The notes under the pieces: generated by a model
The model's input: the letters and a program-made list of their open reading frames with translations, nothing else
Database searches by the model: none
What the model was told of the DNA's origin: nothing
Part shown: positions 23,609-37,737 of the stretch, piece after piece
Position numbering within the stretch: position 1 is the first letter of the stretch
Layout: each line of letters begins with the position of its first letter
Origin: Elmis aenea
Taxonomy: Eukaryota; Arthropoda; Insecta; Coleoptera; Elmidae
Reading direction: 5' to 3'
Assembly: GCA_947652605.1 (NCBI GenBank)
Contig: OX393579.1
Location: forward strand, 27,078,452 to 27,142,451
DNA: 64,000 bases
Translations under genes and position numbers: made by a program

Positions 23609-26600
23609 GTGTAGGTATTATTATTGCCTTATATAATGATTTGTTTTTTATATAACACTTTAACGTAGGGTGGTTAAAACTAAAGGCTTAATTTAGAACG
23701 ATAATTTTTTCCTTTAAGTACATTATTTATTTTAAAATAATTGAATATTTAACAACACACCTATATTTTATGATGAAACCCAGCAAACTGTGCGTTGTCA
23801 AAATCAGAGCATATTTGACTGTTATCATGATTCTTTAGAACTATTGTTATCGCTTGTTAATTTTAATGTATTCTATTTTTCGTTGAAAATAAATGTCATC
23901 AAATGGTGGAGTTATAAAACATAAAACAAATTAAACACAATTTTGGCAAATGCATTATTTGGCTACGCCCTGTATAGTACAATAAAGCTTTAAATGTTAC
24001 TAGCTTTTAACCGTTGTAATATTTAATGTAAACTAATATGTAACTGTTCGCTATCATGTTAATAAATTGTATACCTTAAATGTTTACGTTCAATAGATTA
24101 TAAAACTTTCAGTTAAGATTTAAACTATATCATTTTTATATAATCGAAATTAAAAATTTGGTAATTGTTCGATAAGCAAAGGTCTTAATCGTATGGTGTT
24201 GGTCAAACTGACCCAGACTGCCTAGTTTTTGAGATGCGATGTTTTTTGAATTTAAAAAATACAAATATACAGGGTGTTTCAATTTATATAACAATTACGG
24301 GGAGGACATTTGAATTATTCAGAAACTTACAAAAAATAGGTTATTTTAAACCTTAATTTATGAAAAGAAACTACAAGTGAGACGGAAATCAAATTTTAAA
24401 ATTTGATTTTGATGTTAAGCCAGAACCAATGTTGCTAAACCTGCTCTCCTAACCCATTTTTTTAATATATAGCTCATATAAGTATACGTTTCTATGTATT
24501 TAAAAGTGAGATGCAGCGGTGCAATAAGATTTAACTTATCAAAAATAATTTTCTAGTTTGTCGTTAATAACAAAGCATATTACCTATGTATTTATTATTT
24601 ACTTACATTTTTGATCAACGATGTATTAAATCTGATTGTCTCCTTTACTCCTTTATTCAGAAATATAAAAACCCGCACCGTGATATTGTTTTGAAATATT
24701 AAAAATAAAACAAATGGGTTGCAAGAACATATTTACCAACATCCAGGTTTTGTCTTTAGGTTATACTTTGAGAACCAATTTAAATTTTTTTTGTTACATT
24801 CTCTTTTTAAATTTGAGTTGATAATTCTCAATAATTTTAGAAACTTCGATTTTAACCAAAATGTTGCTTCCGATAAAGAAATTTAAATCGATGGACCCTG
24901 TATATTTACATTTTACAAAAATTTAATAATTCTTGTCTATTTATCATACAATTCTTTAACTGATTGCATACAAATATAGTATGACGTCCATGAAAAATAA
25001 CAAATTTGACTATCGCATCGCAAAAAAATTATCAAATTTCAAAGTTTTGTTGATAATAATAAAAGAGTATTAGTTTAAGTTTCACATAATTTTTTTAAGA
25101 CTATTTCAAGAACTAGGTACAATTCGCATACTTCAGTTTAGATTATTACAAAGTACGTAAAAACACACTTCTTTCGTAATTTATTCGTCTTTCCATCTGG
25201 AACGGTGTCCACGATCCCCATAGTCTTTATGCGTTAAAATATTCCAACTTCATTTAAAATAAAATTAAGAATTAAATTTATTTATTAAAAATATTTTGAC
25301 AATTTTAATAATCATGTAATTTTTTGGCGTATTCAAAATTGTGTGCTATTATTGAGATATAAAGAAAATTTCATTCTAATAACACAAATATTTACCATTT
25401 TCTGAAACTAAAACCAATGGCAAATGGTATATTAAAGAAGACAAATGATTAAAACTTTCTGTTGTTTTAATTCGTATGAGATGAATAGTTTATTATCTAG
25501 GAAGAAAAATAGCAAAATATAGTCAAAAATGAGTCTCCTTTTAGCTCACTACACAACATATCAGCGATATTCAATGGCTTTAGATTATGCTTATAGGTTG
25601 ATTTGTCCAAATTCTCAAAAAAGGCGTTTGTAGCAACAATCACTTCGAAATCCAACGATTACTTCTTACCAGCGTGCAACATATCGGGCGGATAGCTTTC
25701 ACATGTCCAATATTTCGCATAATATGTGATATTCGCATTCTTTCGATATGCCAGTATCCTCAACTATCGTTTTGGACAATTTTCTTAAAAGTTGTCTTTT
25801 TTGGTCTGTCCGAACATTGTGCATTGTTGAAAGTAGTAAGTAAAATCCAGCTTTGCTTTTATTCGAGTTAGACGTAAACCCTTAATATGGAAGAATTTTA
25901 TTGTTGCTTTTACAAACCACACGATTTGTCTACTTTGGAAGAAAATCAAGTGCAAACTTCAAAGTCAAACTAATGAAGGATGACACTGGAAAAACCATAG
26001 AACGTTTATAAAAACTTGCGCTTTTTACAGACTAGACCAAAAACTTTTCATTCCATCCGTGTACTTTTGGTACAATTTATTTAACCTGAATATTGTAAAC
26101 AGATTTGGAATTAGCCTTATTTATAATAATCTTATGTCTGTAAATAGTTATGATTGATTACAAAGCTCATTCAACATATTTCTAGGGCAACGAATTGGAT
26201 CCATTGCTTTTATTTCATTTTAATTTTAGTTTTATTTAATTAGAGCTAGTTTAGATATCTTTGTAAAACTTGTCTGGGGTATTAATCTTTGGCTTCTCAG
26301 CAATGTATTCACTCCGTTAAAAGACCAATCAATGTCCTTCGGATTTAATTTTTAGCCATACTTTGTCAAACTCATGAGCCTATAAAACCTTTATAGAACA
26401 CTCGAAGGGCGAAATGTATCTTGCATTGAATGAAAATTAATTTATACTCTATAACCAACTCGACGAATTAATTAAAAATTACATTAGCTAAATATTTTAC
26501 ATTTAAATACTATACATTTATGATTTAATATTACTAAGAAATATTCTAAACAGTGGTTCTCACAATTTTGGCCATGTTTTCATGTACCTCTTTCATCGCA

Positions 26601-28302
26601 AACGAAATTTCAACTGACAAGGAACACTTGTAAACGCGCTACTTAACCACCAACATTAATTCAAAATTTTGAACTTCTATGATCTTTATTAAAAATTTAC
26701 TGCTTTGGAAACAATAACTTAGAAAGCCTCAGCGCATTTTCTTCCGAGAACCACTGTCTTAAACAGCTTTCCGAAACTCGAGGCCCACCATTGGTAACTT
26801 CTAAACTAAAATAAATACATGTCCTTTATTTGGGACAAAATTTATATCTTTTATAGAGCAACTTAAAGATGCTTTTGTTTTTTTTAAATCCCTGGCTCAC
26901 TAAATATGGCCGGAAAACTAAAATTACTCAATAGCTTAAAGTTTAAATCTTAGATGGCTCCGTTACAAAGGTTAATAGAACAAATTTAAGAAACAAAAGT
27001 TGTATATATTTTTGGTATCTATTTATAAGTGATGTTCATTTGTTTAAATAGTGATTTGATTTTAAGATACATGATAGAATTGCATTTTTAATTGAAAACC
27101 ACAGTTGGTTTCTTGTAACAAGATAAGATTAGGAAAAATACCTTTTAAAATTAGAGAATTTAGAAAGTAAAAACCATTCCGCATTTTGAGCTTATGCTTT
27201 CTACAATTTTGATGCGTTGTTGTTAAAACGGTTGCCAATTATCCAATTATTATTAACAAACAAAATTTATTTTAAAAGCTGTAAGCAATTTGGCATCAAT
27301 AATTTTTACATTTCATATATTAGGATATGATAACGGTAGTACCTATAACGATGGCCTCATGATAACTTGTCAAACCAAATACATATATTTTTTCTAAGTG
27401 CAACTAATTACAATGACAAAATCGTCCCAAATTAATAAAACGTATTCACGAGAGAGTACGAACAAGTTGTTAACCAAAGGACGATAAGAACTATCAAAGG
27501 TCATAATTAATCCAAGAAAGCATTTATTAGTATTTTTATATACAGCAGCAAGTTCAGTTTTATAGTTGTTTTAAAGTTTATTGTAAATAAATAAATGTCA
27601 CAACACTTTGAGAGACCGACCAGTCTTGAATGTACATAATAAATGACTGCGTGTACTACTTTTTTAAATAATAATAAATTGTGATCGGCAACATTGTTTA
27701 TTAAACAAAAAATGTATAATAAGAAAAGACGTAGATAATAAGTAAGTTGATTGATAAAATTTAACAAACTTAAACAGAATTCGGTGCTAAAGCTATCGGC
27801 TTGAAGTTCCAAAAAGTTTTTGAAATAACTGCGAGGTAGGTACGCAAAATTTCAATGTTACGAAGAAGTGACTACTGTTGAGAAGATAATAGGTATGGCG
27901 AATCTCATTTGAATCTTATCACGTGGCGTCCCCTCCAAGCTACCAAAGAGAGGGTGTCCAGAGATTCTGGTATAGTGATAAGCCAACAGCAGTACTCTAC
28001 TAACAAAAACTGACCACAGCATAATATTAGTTTCAATCAACTTTCGGTTTTATTAAGTAATAGAACATGTAAACTTCGGCTGCATATGCTGCCGCATTTT
28101 AAGTTTGCTCTAAATTAGAAGCAAAAGTAACGGTTTTGAATTTAAATCTACAAGTTTTGACTGGATTAGTGTAAGCAAAGACAAAATGAATTTTGCAAAT
28201 TTTTTGTACGTTCTTGAAATGATTGTGTATTCTCTGCAATCGTCTAGTAAAGAAATTTTACGGAAATTTTGTGTGGAATAGCACGTTAGCAAAAAGTTCA
28301 AT
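23609..28302. other. Downstream of nested gene and upstream of fusl exon 1B
   Basis: No further gene was recognised. A possible foldback lies at 24268-24902 (TACAGGGTGTTTC at the left, GGACCCTGTA at the right; only short ends match). The 65-codon frame at 25674 has no recognisable domain. The stretch 27860-28040 is less AT-rich than its surroundings (for example CACGTGGCGTCCCCTCC near 27920). It may be promoter or leader DNA of fusl form B. Confidence 0.4.
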
Positions 28303-28842
28303 ATGCGTGGTAGTACCGCAGGACTCCCTGAATTATCTTTAAAAGGAGAAAATCCTTACCATTATATCCTTCTAACAGTGTTGGACATTTTATTTTCTTT
28401 GCTTGTGGTCACACCGGCCGTCGTTGGTTACTGGAGGAGCATTTGGGAGCTTATGGGCATATACGTGTTTCCAAATGATATTGTAATTAGTTCTACGATT
28501 TCTACAGTAATTGGTATAGGAGGACATATTCTGTTTACCCTGTGTCAACGATTTTTAACTGAAAACTTCCATCCTGATAAAAACAGAATTATATACTATG
28601 TAGTGTCGCGTAGTTACACAATAATTGTTGGTTTCACGTGTGTTAATGGTTGGAAAGGACCATGGCAATTGTTGGACGTGTATACCGGTATGGAATTAAT
28701 GACAATTTTAGCTACCACCTTAGTAGCGATTGTGGCTTTGGCAGCTATGAGAGGACTAAGAAATATTTCATCAGCTCCTTTTTCAGTCACAACGGACGAA
28801 GTTAAAGGATATTTTGACGTGGGTACGATGTTTCGAGTGTCG
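28303..28842 (+). CDS. fusl: Fuseless-family protein, alternative first exon B (first four membrane segments)
   Basis: This exon encodes 180 residues with a short 20-residue N-terminus, unlike the 45-residue Lys-rich one of exon 1A. Membrane segments lie at about 21-43, 60-82, 98-116 and 131-149. Family motifs are TPAVVGYWRSIWELMGIY and GWKGPWQLLDVY, in the same places as in exon 1A. The end (MRGLRNISSAPFSV...GTMFRVS) also aligns with 1A. An in-frame TAG at 28279 precedes the ATG. The exon ends S|GTGAGT with GT at 28843, phase 0, so it joins exon 2 at 43589 without a frame change. It could instead be the relic of a separate paralogue that lost its 3' half, but its open frame and intact donor argue for use. 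Confidence 0.82.
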
Positions 28843-31800
28843 GTGAGTGATATATACTAAGAATTATTCGCATACCTTTGCCAATAAAACAAAAAATAAA
28901 TAAAGCAATACGTATAACAAAAGTAAAAGTTGGCTAAATAATAATCCGTTTAAGGTAAAGCTTACAAACATTTTATCGTCCAGAACAAATCAATTTGTCT
29001 ATTGTGAGTTGTCGTCGATATATTTCAAACGATAAATTTATTTGTTGTTTATAGAAGGATGTGTCATTGAAATTTTATGACTAATATGTGTCATGAAAGG
29101 GAATGACCAATAGCATTCTGAATATAAACCTATGATACAGATTATTTCATTTTGGATTTCGATTATAAACAAATTTTAAAAATGCCAGAGATAAAGATTT
29201 ATCTCAGTGGGATAAAAACAACTTAACTGAAAATGTCTGCTTCTCAAATCGAAGACCTGACACAACAAAATCGACAATTGCAAAATAATAGGCGGTAGAT
29301 AATATCGAAAAAAATATAATAATTTTGATCTTAATTAAAAATAGACAGTTTTTTTTGTATATCTATTTAATGACCGCATTTACTGCTTTCAAACAATCAA
29401 ACATATTTTGCTGCTAACGTGCAGTTAACACATCACTTAATAAATAAATCTATCAAGCAATCTACAAGCAAATTTCATACCACTAATAATTTATGTTAAG
29501 CTTACTTTAAAATACTACTAAAAAATAAAAAATTTCATGAAATAATGTTGCCATATAATTAAATGCAAAGTAATTTTACTATATTACATCATAACGTCAT
29601 AGACAATTACTTTGCATTATTGTATGTGGGGCTACATACATTTCATAGACTAAATAATATTTATCTACATGTTTCCGCCACTTTTATTCCACTGTTAGCT
29701 TATACAATGATTTTATTTAAATAAATTGTGCACGTACATTTTAAAACAATTTTATTAAAATTTCCGCTTAAATTAAATATTAGTTTAATATTATGCAAGT
29801 ATTAGTCCGCAAAAAAATACGTATAATTATATTAATCTGTTGTTCATCACTGTAAAAACATTTTCGCACACAAATGATTTCCTGTGATTTAGAAGTATGA
29901 TAAATTATTGCAACACAAATTTTTCTTGAATAAAAATTTGAATTTTTTAAATATGGTGTTTAATTTTAAATAGGTACCTATGTAATTTTAACTATTTGTC
30001 TATATTATTCATCAATAAAGACTTCAGCAAAATAAAAGCATTATTGTATAAGCCGTTATTACGCAAAATGATTTTAAGAAAAAATCAATATTCGGTAAAA
30101 TAAAATATTGCATAGAATCAAGTCTTGACATATGAGCAGTTGAGATTTAAAACAATTACTTAAATAATAACGTTCTATTCTAAAAGACGTTTATTTTATA
30201 ATATAAAATTTAAACAATTTCAACATTAATTTAATTTCATCTTACTTTTTAATCTCGATTTTCTGAAACAAATTTTGGTAATTGTCAAATATCATGAAAT
30301 ACGTCACACACTAAAAGTTTTAAGTACCAAAATGCTAAGGTGGTTTAATATTAGGTTCACTTTATATAAAAACAATAAAAAAATATTTCTTACATTATGT
30401 TGATATAAAATATATTTTTCTAATACTTATTCATAAAAAACTTTAACATTGTATTAATTTTTTTAAATCAATCAGATGCAATATAATCGAAAATTAAACC
30501 CACAAACCACAACTTTTAAATTGAGTATTGTACTGGCTTTGAACCGCTCTTGAACTAGCTTTAAGTTATGGTAAATATAATCAAATGATGGTACGCATTT
30601 TACGGGTGCATGATACATTGTGATAAACTCTGTAAAAAAATAAGTAAATTTGTAGCAACAAGTATGTAAACAAACTGATCAATGTTAATTTCAAATCCAA
30701 AATAAATGTATTTCATAACTCTACTTAGTAAACTTTGCGCAAGTTATTAAAAAAAAAACTATTAATAAAACATTGGCGTTTTTACAGTCATAGCGCTACA
30801 AACATTACTAAGATGTTAAGTGTTGATGATTTAAATTTTCTGCCCAAAGTCCTAATTGCTTTTTTATTTTGAAAATTTTTCCACATTATATGATTGGACA
30901 AATTTTTCTTTGCAGTTTAAAACATTTAGCTTAATTTAATATGCCACATGTTATTCTTTTTTATCGATAATTCCTCCTTTATTACGTTTTGTTTATTCTA
31001 AAATTTCCTGCTGTATCAATATTACACTAAAATAAGTCTTCCTTTGATAGTATCCGAGTTTCTTCACCCTAACTTTTAATTCGTTAAAATACAACAAACA
31101 TATATTTATTATTGTTTTTGCTAATATGATTATTTATACTCTCACGATATAAACGCAGTAAATAATAATTATGAATCACAACAATATTTTAACAAATAAA
31201 AATGCAGTTTTTACATTTTTTTATGAAGTGTGTAAAATTCCATTTAAAATAATTTTTATCTGTAATTCCTTAAACACTTATTGTTTTAAACGTGTTAAAA
31301 CACTTATTTCACTACACTACTGCAATAATTATTTATTTATTTTTTAAATTTAATTGTTTAACTCACAATACGTTTGTTTAACAAATACATTCAAACAACA
31401 TTTTATCTGATAGCATAATCCAGTTCTATATTTGAGAGTTGTGGAGCATACGCCTTAGTTTGCTTGTAATAAAGGTTTAGTCTTCAATAAATATAAATAT
31501 TTTCCAAAACCTTACTTCACTATCTAAACTTTTTGACCTATTTTTGGGCACTTTTAAAAATACAACGAATTAATGGTTTTATTACAAAACAGAGCACCCT
31601 CGTTCATGACAAATTATTAACTGGCATACATTTCTACATGATAGATTGGAATGCATTAACTAAACGGTAGCAAAAATTGTGCCAAAAAGTAAGTTAATAT
31701 TTTGTAATTTAATATAACAAAACAAAAATCTTAATCTTTCTATTTTTATTTATTGCAAACTTTTCCCTGAAAATTTAGCATTGTGTTAAAAGAAAATATT

Positions 31801-33107
31801 AAAAATATGAAATGTCTAGCTAAAATAGTACAATTTATTTAGGATAAGTTTTTATTGTTTTAGATTTTGGAGAACAGCAATTTTACTCTTTAAAAAGTGG
31901 TTAAGGGTACATTAATAAAATCTTTTATAAAAATAATGTTTAGTAAAAATGTGAGACGCGTCGGGCTTTTAATGTTATATTATTACGTCAACGTTAGTGT
32001 GAGATTTATTTTTGTTTCACATTTCACAACCGAATAGGACATTCAACAAAAGTTGACCAAGTGCAGTTCTGTTATAATGATTAATAAAAATTCGGTACCT
32101 ACGAACATAATCGATTTGCATTTATTTAAAGTTTATAATATGTGACAATACAAAATTTGTCACCCTGTAAGTTGTTAGTGTTTGCTATAATGCAAAGCGT
32201 TAGAAACTACATCTAACAAAAAGTTTTACTTCTGAATACGATGTCCCCTATTTGTTACAACACTTTACAAAAATTTTGTTTTAAAATTAATAATATTTTA
32301 CGTTGGGAAATTGTTTATCCTTGGATTTTCGACAACATTAAAACTTTTTCAAAGATAGTTCGCTAAATAACTCAAGTTTAGTTAATTCAGTCTCTATCGC
32401 ATGTGAAAATAATTAATCCATACCATTTCATTATCTGTTTATACATATTTTTATTGTCATTTACCATTAAAAATATGTTTACATACAAATTATAAATTAC
32501 TTCCTGTGTTCTCATCTCCACTTTTCATTAAATTTATTACTACTAATTAATACGATGTATTACTGCACAAACAATTGTGAAATAATAATAAAAATTTAAA
32601 TGTAATTTATATGTTACATAACACATTGTAAAGGTTATATTTATTAAATGATTATCATATTAATGGTCCACATCTAATGTACTATTTTTACAAGTTATCA
32701 AACTATTTTTAACAAATATTTATAAGTAGTTTCAATTCGTGAATATACTGGTTTAAAATCAAACGTTTTTGTAAACAATATTGCATGCGATAGCATAAGA
32801 ATTGAATTAAATTAAATTAACCGGATACACTATTTTCCTATTATCTAATTATTTTCCAGATCATAATCAAGTTAACAATAAGCTAATTTGCATAATTTAA
32901 ATGTTTTAAATTATCTAGAATATAGATGTAATGGTAAAACTACTCTACTGTGTGTAATTGTTGACGTAGTTTGCAGCCTTCTGACATAATAAATATGACT
33001 GTAATCCATTATATTTATATGGATTGCTTTTTAACAAACTTGCTTGGAGATTATTTTTTTTCGCCAGTATTATATAATCTTTCTATTTTCGATCATTCTT
33101 TTGAATT
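28843..33107. other. Repeat-poor AT-rich block in the first fusl intron
   Basis: About 4.3 kb shows no recognisable transposon termini and no coding frame. The one local structure noted is an imperfect hairpin near 29567-29620 (AATGCAAAGTAAT mirrored by ATTACTTTGCATT). Confidence 0.5.
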
Positions 33108-33480
33108 TACAGAGTGGTCCAAATTCAAAAAGGTATCTCAGTAAGCAGTAACTACAATACCTAGCAAATATCTGATTTACGATGCACGAAAATTTCAATT
33201 TTCTTAATTTTAAAAATTGACCACAACTCTTTATTTTCAAAAATTAAATACAATGCAATAAAAAAAATTTAACATTATTAATTTAAAGTAGAGATTGATC
33301 AATAATTTCGACTTTTTGGACGAATCTTATTTCCAGGGACTAAGAACGGAACGAAAAAGAAAACGTTTCAACGAAATTAACCGAAATTTTTATAAGAACG
33401 AAAACGAAATTATTATTTTTCCTTCAAGAACGAAAAAGAAATGATTAATTTCTAAAATCGGAGTTAACCGGTTATATCAC
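33108..33480. repeat. Solitary element ends
   Basis: ACAGAGTGGTCCAAATTC near 33110 resembles the left end of the 37022-37368 foldback but has no mirrored partner. CAGGGACTAAGAACGGAACG near 33344 resembles the CAGGGACCCGAACCG terminus of the hAT-type element at 37738, again unpaired. Both look like truncated copies. Confidence 0.4.
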
Positions 33481-33675
33481 TATTTAATTTTTATTTAATA
33501 AACGCAAACGCGAATTTACCGTCTTTGCTAGAAGGACTCTCACAAGGCAGTAAATTATCTCTCTAGAAATGTGAACTTCACTTTTCTCCATATACATTAT
33601 GTGTTAACAACTTTATTGCTAATACTTACAATTTCGTGCAACACAATTAACGGTACAGGTATTCTCTCTTTCTAA

Positions 33676-34145
33676 TGGGTAGTTCACACGGTGACATTTG
33701 ATGTCGCTGCATCATATGTCACCGTGTGAACTACCCAAATTGAAAGTCGCGACATCAAAATAAAAATGGCCGCTCTTGTAACTGCAGCAACAAGTGTTGT
33801 AGAGCAACTAATTGTTTTGGAGTCGCTATATACGGGAATAGATTTATCCCATAAACAAGGATATTGTTGATAACGCTCTAAAATTGTTGGAACATCTATT
33901 TAGGACATGATAAATTGGAAATCGATGACAAACAAATGTATATTATTTGTCTGTTATGGTGTTATGTCAAAATATGAAAGTATGGTAGGCTTACGTCAAA
34001 TGCCGAACTGTCAATATCGATGTCGCGACATCGCGGCACTAGCATCGTGACATCAAAAGTCGCGACATCAGGCTGTTCGCACGGTGGCATTTGCTATCGC
34101 GACTTTTGATGTCACGACATCAACTGTCACCGTGTGAACTACCCT
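33676..34145. mobile_element. PIF/Harbinger-like MITE
   Basis: The ends GGGTAGTTCACACGGTGACA and its mirror TGTCACCGTGTGAACTACCC bound about 470 bases, flanked by TAA on each side (33673-33675, 34146-34148). A 3-bp T-A-rich duplication is typical of PIF/Harbinger elements. An inner copy of the inverted end occurs at 33718-33738, so the left side itself folds into a short hairpin. Many GATGTCGCGAC-like repeats fill the interior. It has no transposase. Confidence 0.75.
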
Positions 34146-34341
34146 TAATTTGTTAATTGGATCATCAATAAATAATATACATTGGATTGGAATTGGACAA
34201 CAAAAGGGCGCATAATATTCAAGTCATTTTTAACAGTTTAAAAATATGACATTTAACGATGATGATCTCTAAGGTTTGAAAAACTAGTTGTGTTTTGCAC
34301 CTGACAAGTGTGATACCAAATAAAATGCACTATATTTATTT

Positions 34342-35174
34342 CAGTGGCGTAACTAGAAGTCAACGCGCCGGGTAGCAAAATTTTTACTGGCGCTTATTAT
34401 TATTATAACTATAAAAAAAATTATCAAAATTTTATATAAAAAAGTAAAACTAAAATACCTATATGTATGTATATTGTATACAGGTACCTACATATAACAT
34501 TTTAATTACATAAGAATAAAACATACACTTAAGTAACCTTTTTAATTTATAAATTTTTCTTTCTCGATTTTGTTGAAGTTTATTTGCTTAGCCATTTTTT
34601 TTTTGTATGCTCAATAGAGCGAGACTAGTTAATCGCTGTTGACTCATTCTATTTCTTAAATAGTTTTTAATAAGTTTTAATTTGGAAAAAGATCTTTCGG
34701 CAGTAGCTGTCGTTACAGGTATTGTAATGAAAATTATAAAAGCTGTACAAACCTCTAAAAAACTGGATAAACTTGTAAATTTTGTACAGAAAAGAAATTT
34801 TATCAGGTCACTAATATTTGAAGTGTCTTTTAAATTACTTCGAAATGCCGAACGAAAAGATAATAACTGAATCGAAAAGTCTTCCTCAAAACAACTGCAC
34901 CTTTATGGAGATCCTGGTCACTAGCGGACTTAAGATATGACGGTTCCAGTACTTTAAATAAACTAACAATATTTTTGAAAGAAGAAGTTCGAACTTTTAA
35001 TTGTGATATTATGATGTCCATTATGCCATAGTATTTGTTCGGTTGTAAGGCGCGCATTGTATTTGATTTGATTTTTTTTTCGTTTGAGGGTTTTTCATTG
35101 AGCCGACAGGCGCCTATGATAATGTGGCGCCGGGTGGCACCGCCACCCCTGCTACCCCTATAGTTACGCCACTG
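34342..35174 (-). mobile_element. hAT-type element with CAGTGGCGTAACTA termini
   Basis: CAGTGGCGTAACTAG at the left and TAGTTACGCCACTG at the right are exact inverted copies. They are flanked by ATTTATTT and ATTTGTTT (7 of 8 match). On the minus strand, near 34735-34682, the interior encodes FITIPVTTATAERSFSK, the dimerisation block of ZMYM-type hAT transposases. Upstream of it on that strand is a fragment with LEPSYLKSASDQDL. The coding remnant is short and frameshifted. Confidence 0.8.
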
Positions 35175-36700
35175 ATTTGTTTGGTTATATGTTAAATGTT
35201 AAATGTGTTTAACAATTTGGTAAATTTAATATGGCAATTCGCTAATCTAAATTATGCCGTCCATAATGATTAAAACCGAACATATCGCCGTTAACGTTAA
35301 CTCGTATTTTAACACAAGTGTTACCTTGTGCAATCGGGCCTAGGTGTATTACATTAAAGTTATTCTAGGTTTAAGGCATTAAATCAATGTATTTAATCGC
35401 ATTTATTGCTGAAATTCAATCTGAATTTGGCCCGCTGAATTGCGAAACTGTAAAATTAAAACGAATCATATCGATTTTCGATTTTTTTGCTTAATTTCTT
35501 TTTTTTAGAGACATTGAAAAATTAAAAATACTCTGTCAAACAACTTTTTACTCTCTATACGCTTCTCTAACTAGATTTTGCTCCAGAAGTTTCGTCTGTT
35601 TTCGGCCATCATCAACTTTGTTTTTCTAATGAACGCTGAATAAAAAAAGGTCAACTCTAAAAGGTAGTCCTTAAAATTCGAAATACAATAATGTAACACA
35701 TTATTAATGCAAAATTTAAAAAAAACGCACTAAAATCCAAAATATTATGAGTTCAATTTAAAAAAAACATTACGTGGTTGCTTCATATCTTAAAAATTAG
35801 GATCGTCGCAAAAAATCGGATCTGTTTATAATATTCAACTTTTTATAACTATCAAAAACTTTTGCAACATTTTTATTGAATTTTTTAAAATAAAGGAGTT
35901 GTAATCAATTTTCAGAATCGTTAAAATTTTTAATTTCATATTTAGCGGAAGAACAAAAACTGTTACTTCAGAACTGATAAAATGAAAGAGTTTATCTCGG
36001 AAAAGTCGCTTTAGAGATCAAAATAAGATTTTACTAATGCGGTCACCAAAATACTCTACAAATACTTTGAATTTCGGACCCTTTAAGTTAATTAATAATT
36101 GTGTTTTAATTTCCTATTCTAAACAGCAATTGCTTAAGTCGTTACCAGAAAAATGCTTATTACTTGTTAATAAGAATCATCAATCAATTTTAAAAGTTTT
36201 GTTTGTAACTGACAGAAAATATTTTAATAATATCGCATCGGCTCGATTGCAGGACATCTGCAATTGTTTTAATCTTTAAAAAATCGGCTCAGTTATAAGG
36301 CGATCCTCGCTGTTTAAGCGTGTAACACCTTCACTAATTTTGTGGTCCATGCAAATCAATGTGATTCTTTAAATAAAAGGACTTTTAAGAATATGTATAA
36401 AGAGGCTTTATAAAACAAAACAAAAATAACCACTATTAACTAAGAAGAAAGAACGGAAATATCTAGCGTAAAGTTTACAAAAACAAATGTAGTAATAAAA
36501 CGGTAAGAGGAAGTGATGTAAGTCACCTCAGTGTTAGGCAAGATTTTTGAGATTTTCCAGTTGCCCTTGTTCAATATCTACTCTGTATTTACCTAAACAA
36601 AATCATCAATTTATTAGCAGTTCTTTCCATTTCGTACATTTTTAGTGAATTCACAGATTTAAAAATGTAATTTAATTACTTTAGTAATCTTACTTAAGAT
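35175..36700. other. Intron DNA, nothing recognised
   Basis: The sequence is AT-rich. The frame at 36037-36279 (80 codons) has no domain and no splice context supporting it. Confidence 0.35.
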
Positions 36701-37021
36701 AGTGTTGCCGCCGAGTCGAGATAATTCTCGATCTGGTCTCGTCTCGAATATTCGAGGCCGAGATTGGCATTTTTCTATCAAGAATATTCAAGACGAGATT
36801 AACAATATTCTCGAATTATTAAGACGATATTGTTAAATTGTCGATCTCGACAGTATTTTTATATGTAGAAAAACTACGAATAGTTTTAGTATATATTTTG
36901 TTTAAAAATCTTAGTAACCTTCACAAATTTTAACTTTTAATTTATTTTAAATACTGTTTTTGAATAACATAATCTACAGATTCCAATTTTACTAATTTAT
37001 TGGTCATAGTACTTTCAATTG

Positions 37022-37368
37022 TACAGGGTGGTCCAAATTCGATGGGATTACATGGGTATCTCGCTTAATATTGAAGAGCGTAAAAGAATATTTTTTAGTA
37101 GTATCAAAATTTACATTCAAACATCTAAAAATATTCCTCATAAACTTTTTCGATATTTGCTACAATAAGAGAGATATGACACATTATAAATATAAATAAA
37201 AAACAGTTTTTCTTTAATAACACAAAAACCGGAAATGATAGAATAATTGTGAAAAATGTTCTGAGTTTGTCCCAAAAAACTGCACATTTTTGGTAACTTA
37301 ACCGTTTCTCTATCTTGACTATTAAGCGAGATACCCATGTAATCCCATCGAATTTGGACCACCATGTA
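37022..37368. mobile_element. Short foldback element (TACAGGGTGGTCCAAATTCG family)
   Basis: TACAGGGTGGTCCAAATTCG is mirrored by CGAATTTGGACCACCATGTA. The next 40 or so bases inward also match (GATGGGATTACATGGGTATC and its inverse). It is 347 bases long with no coding content. Confidence 0.8.
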
Positions 37369-37737
37369 CCTACTGTCAAAATGTTTCTTAAAATCCGCAG
37401 CCGTTTTGGAGTTACTTAATATCAATGAAAGAGTGTTCCGAAACAAATGTTCTTTACTTGAACTCTCATCTGCTCTAGCGCGCTTATTTTTTGGAATTTC
37501 TCATTTTTTTGTTAACGTTTGCCCTGCTGATGAATCGTTCGATGTATTTTCATTTTCACTATTCTTATAATTTGCATCTTTTACCGAATCATCGTCGTTT
37601 TCTAATACACTGGTATCGCTTCCAACATAAGAACTTGTTGCGATTCATTTTGTGGAAACTAATATATTACGAACTTAGACTAAATCGGAAATAACTAACA
37701 CCACAAAATACGGATACACTTGTACATACGTTATAAC

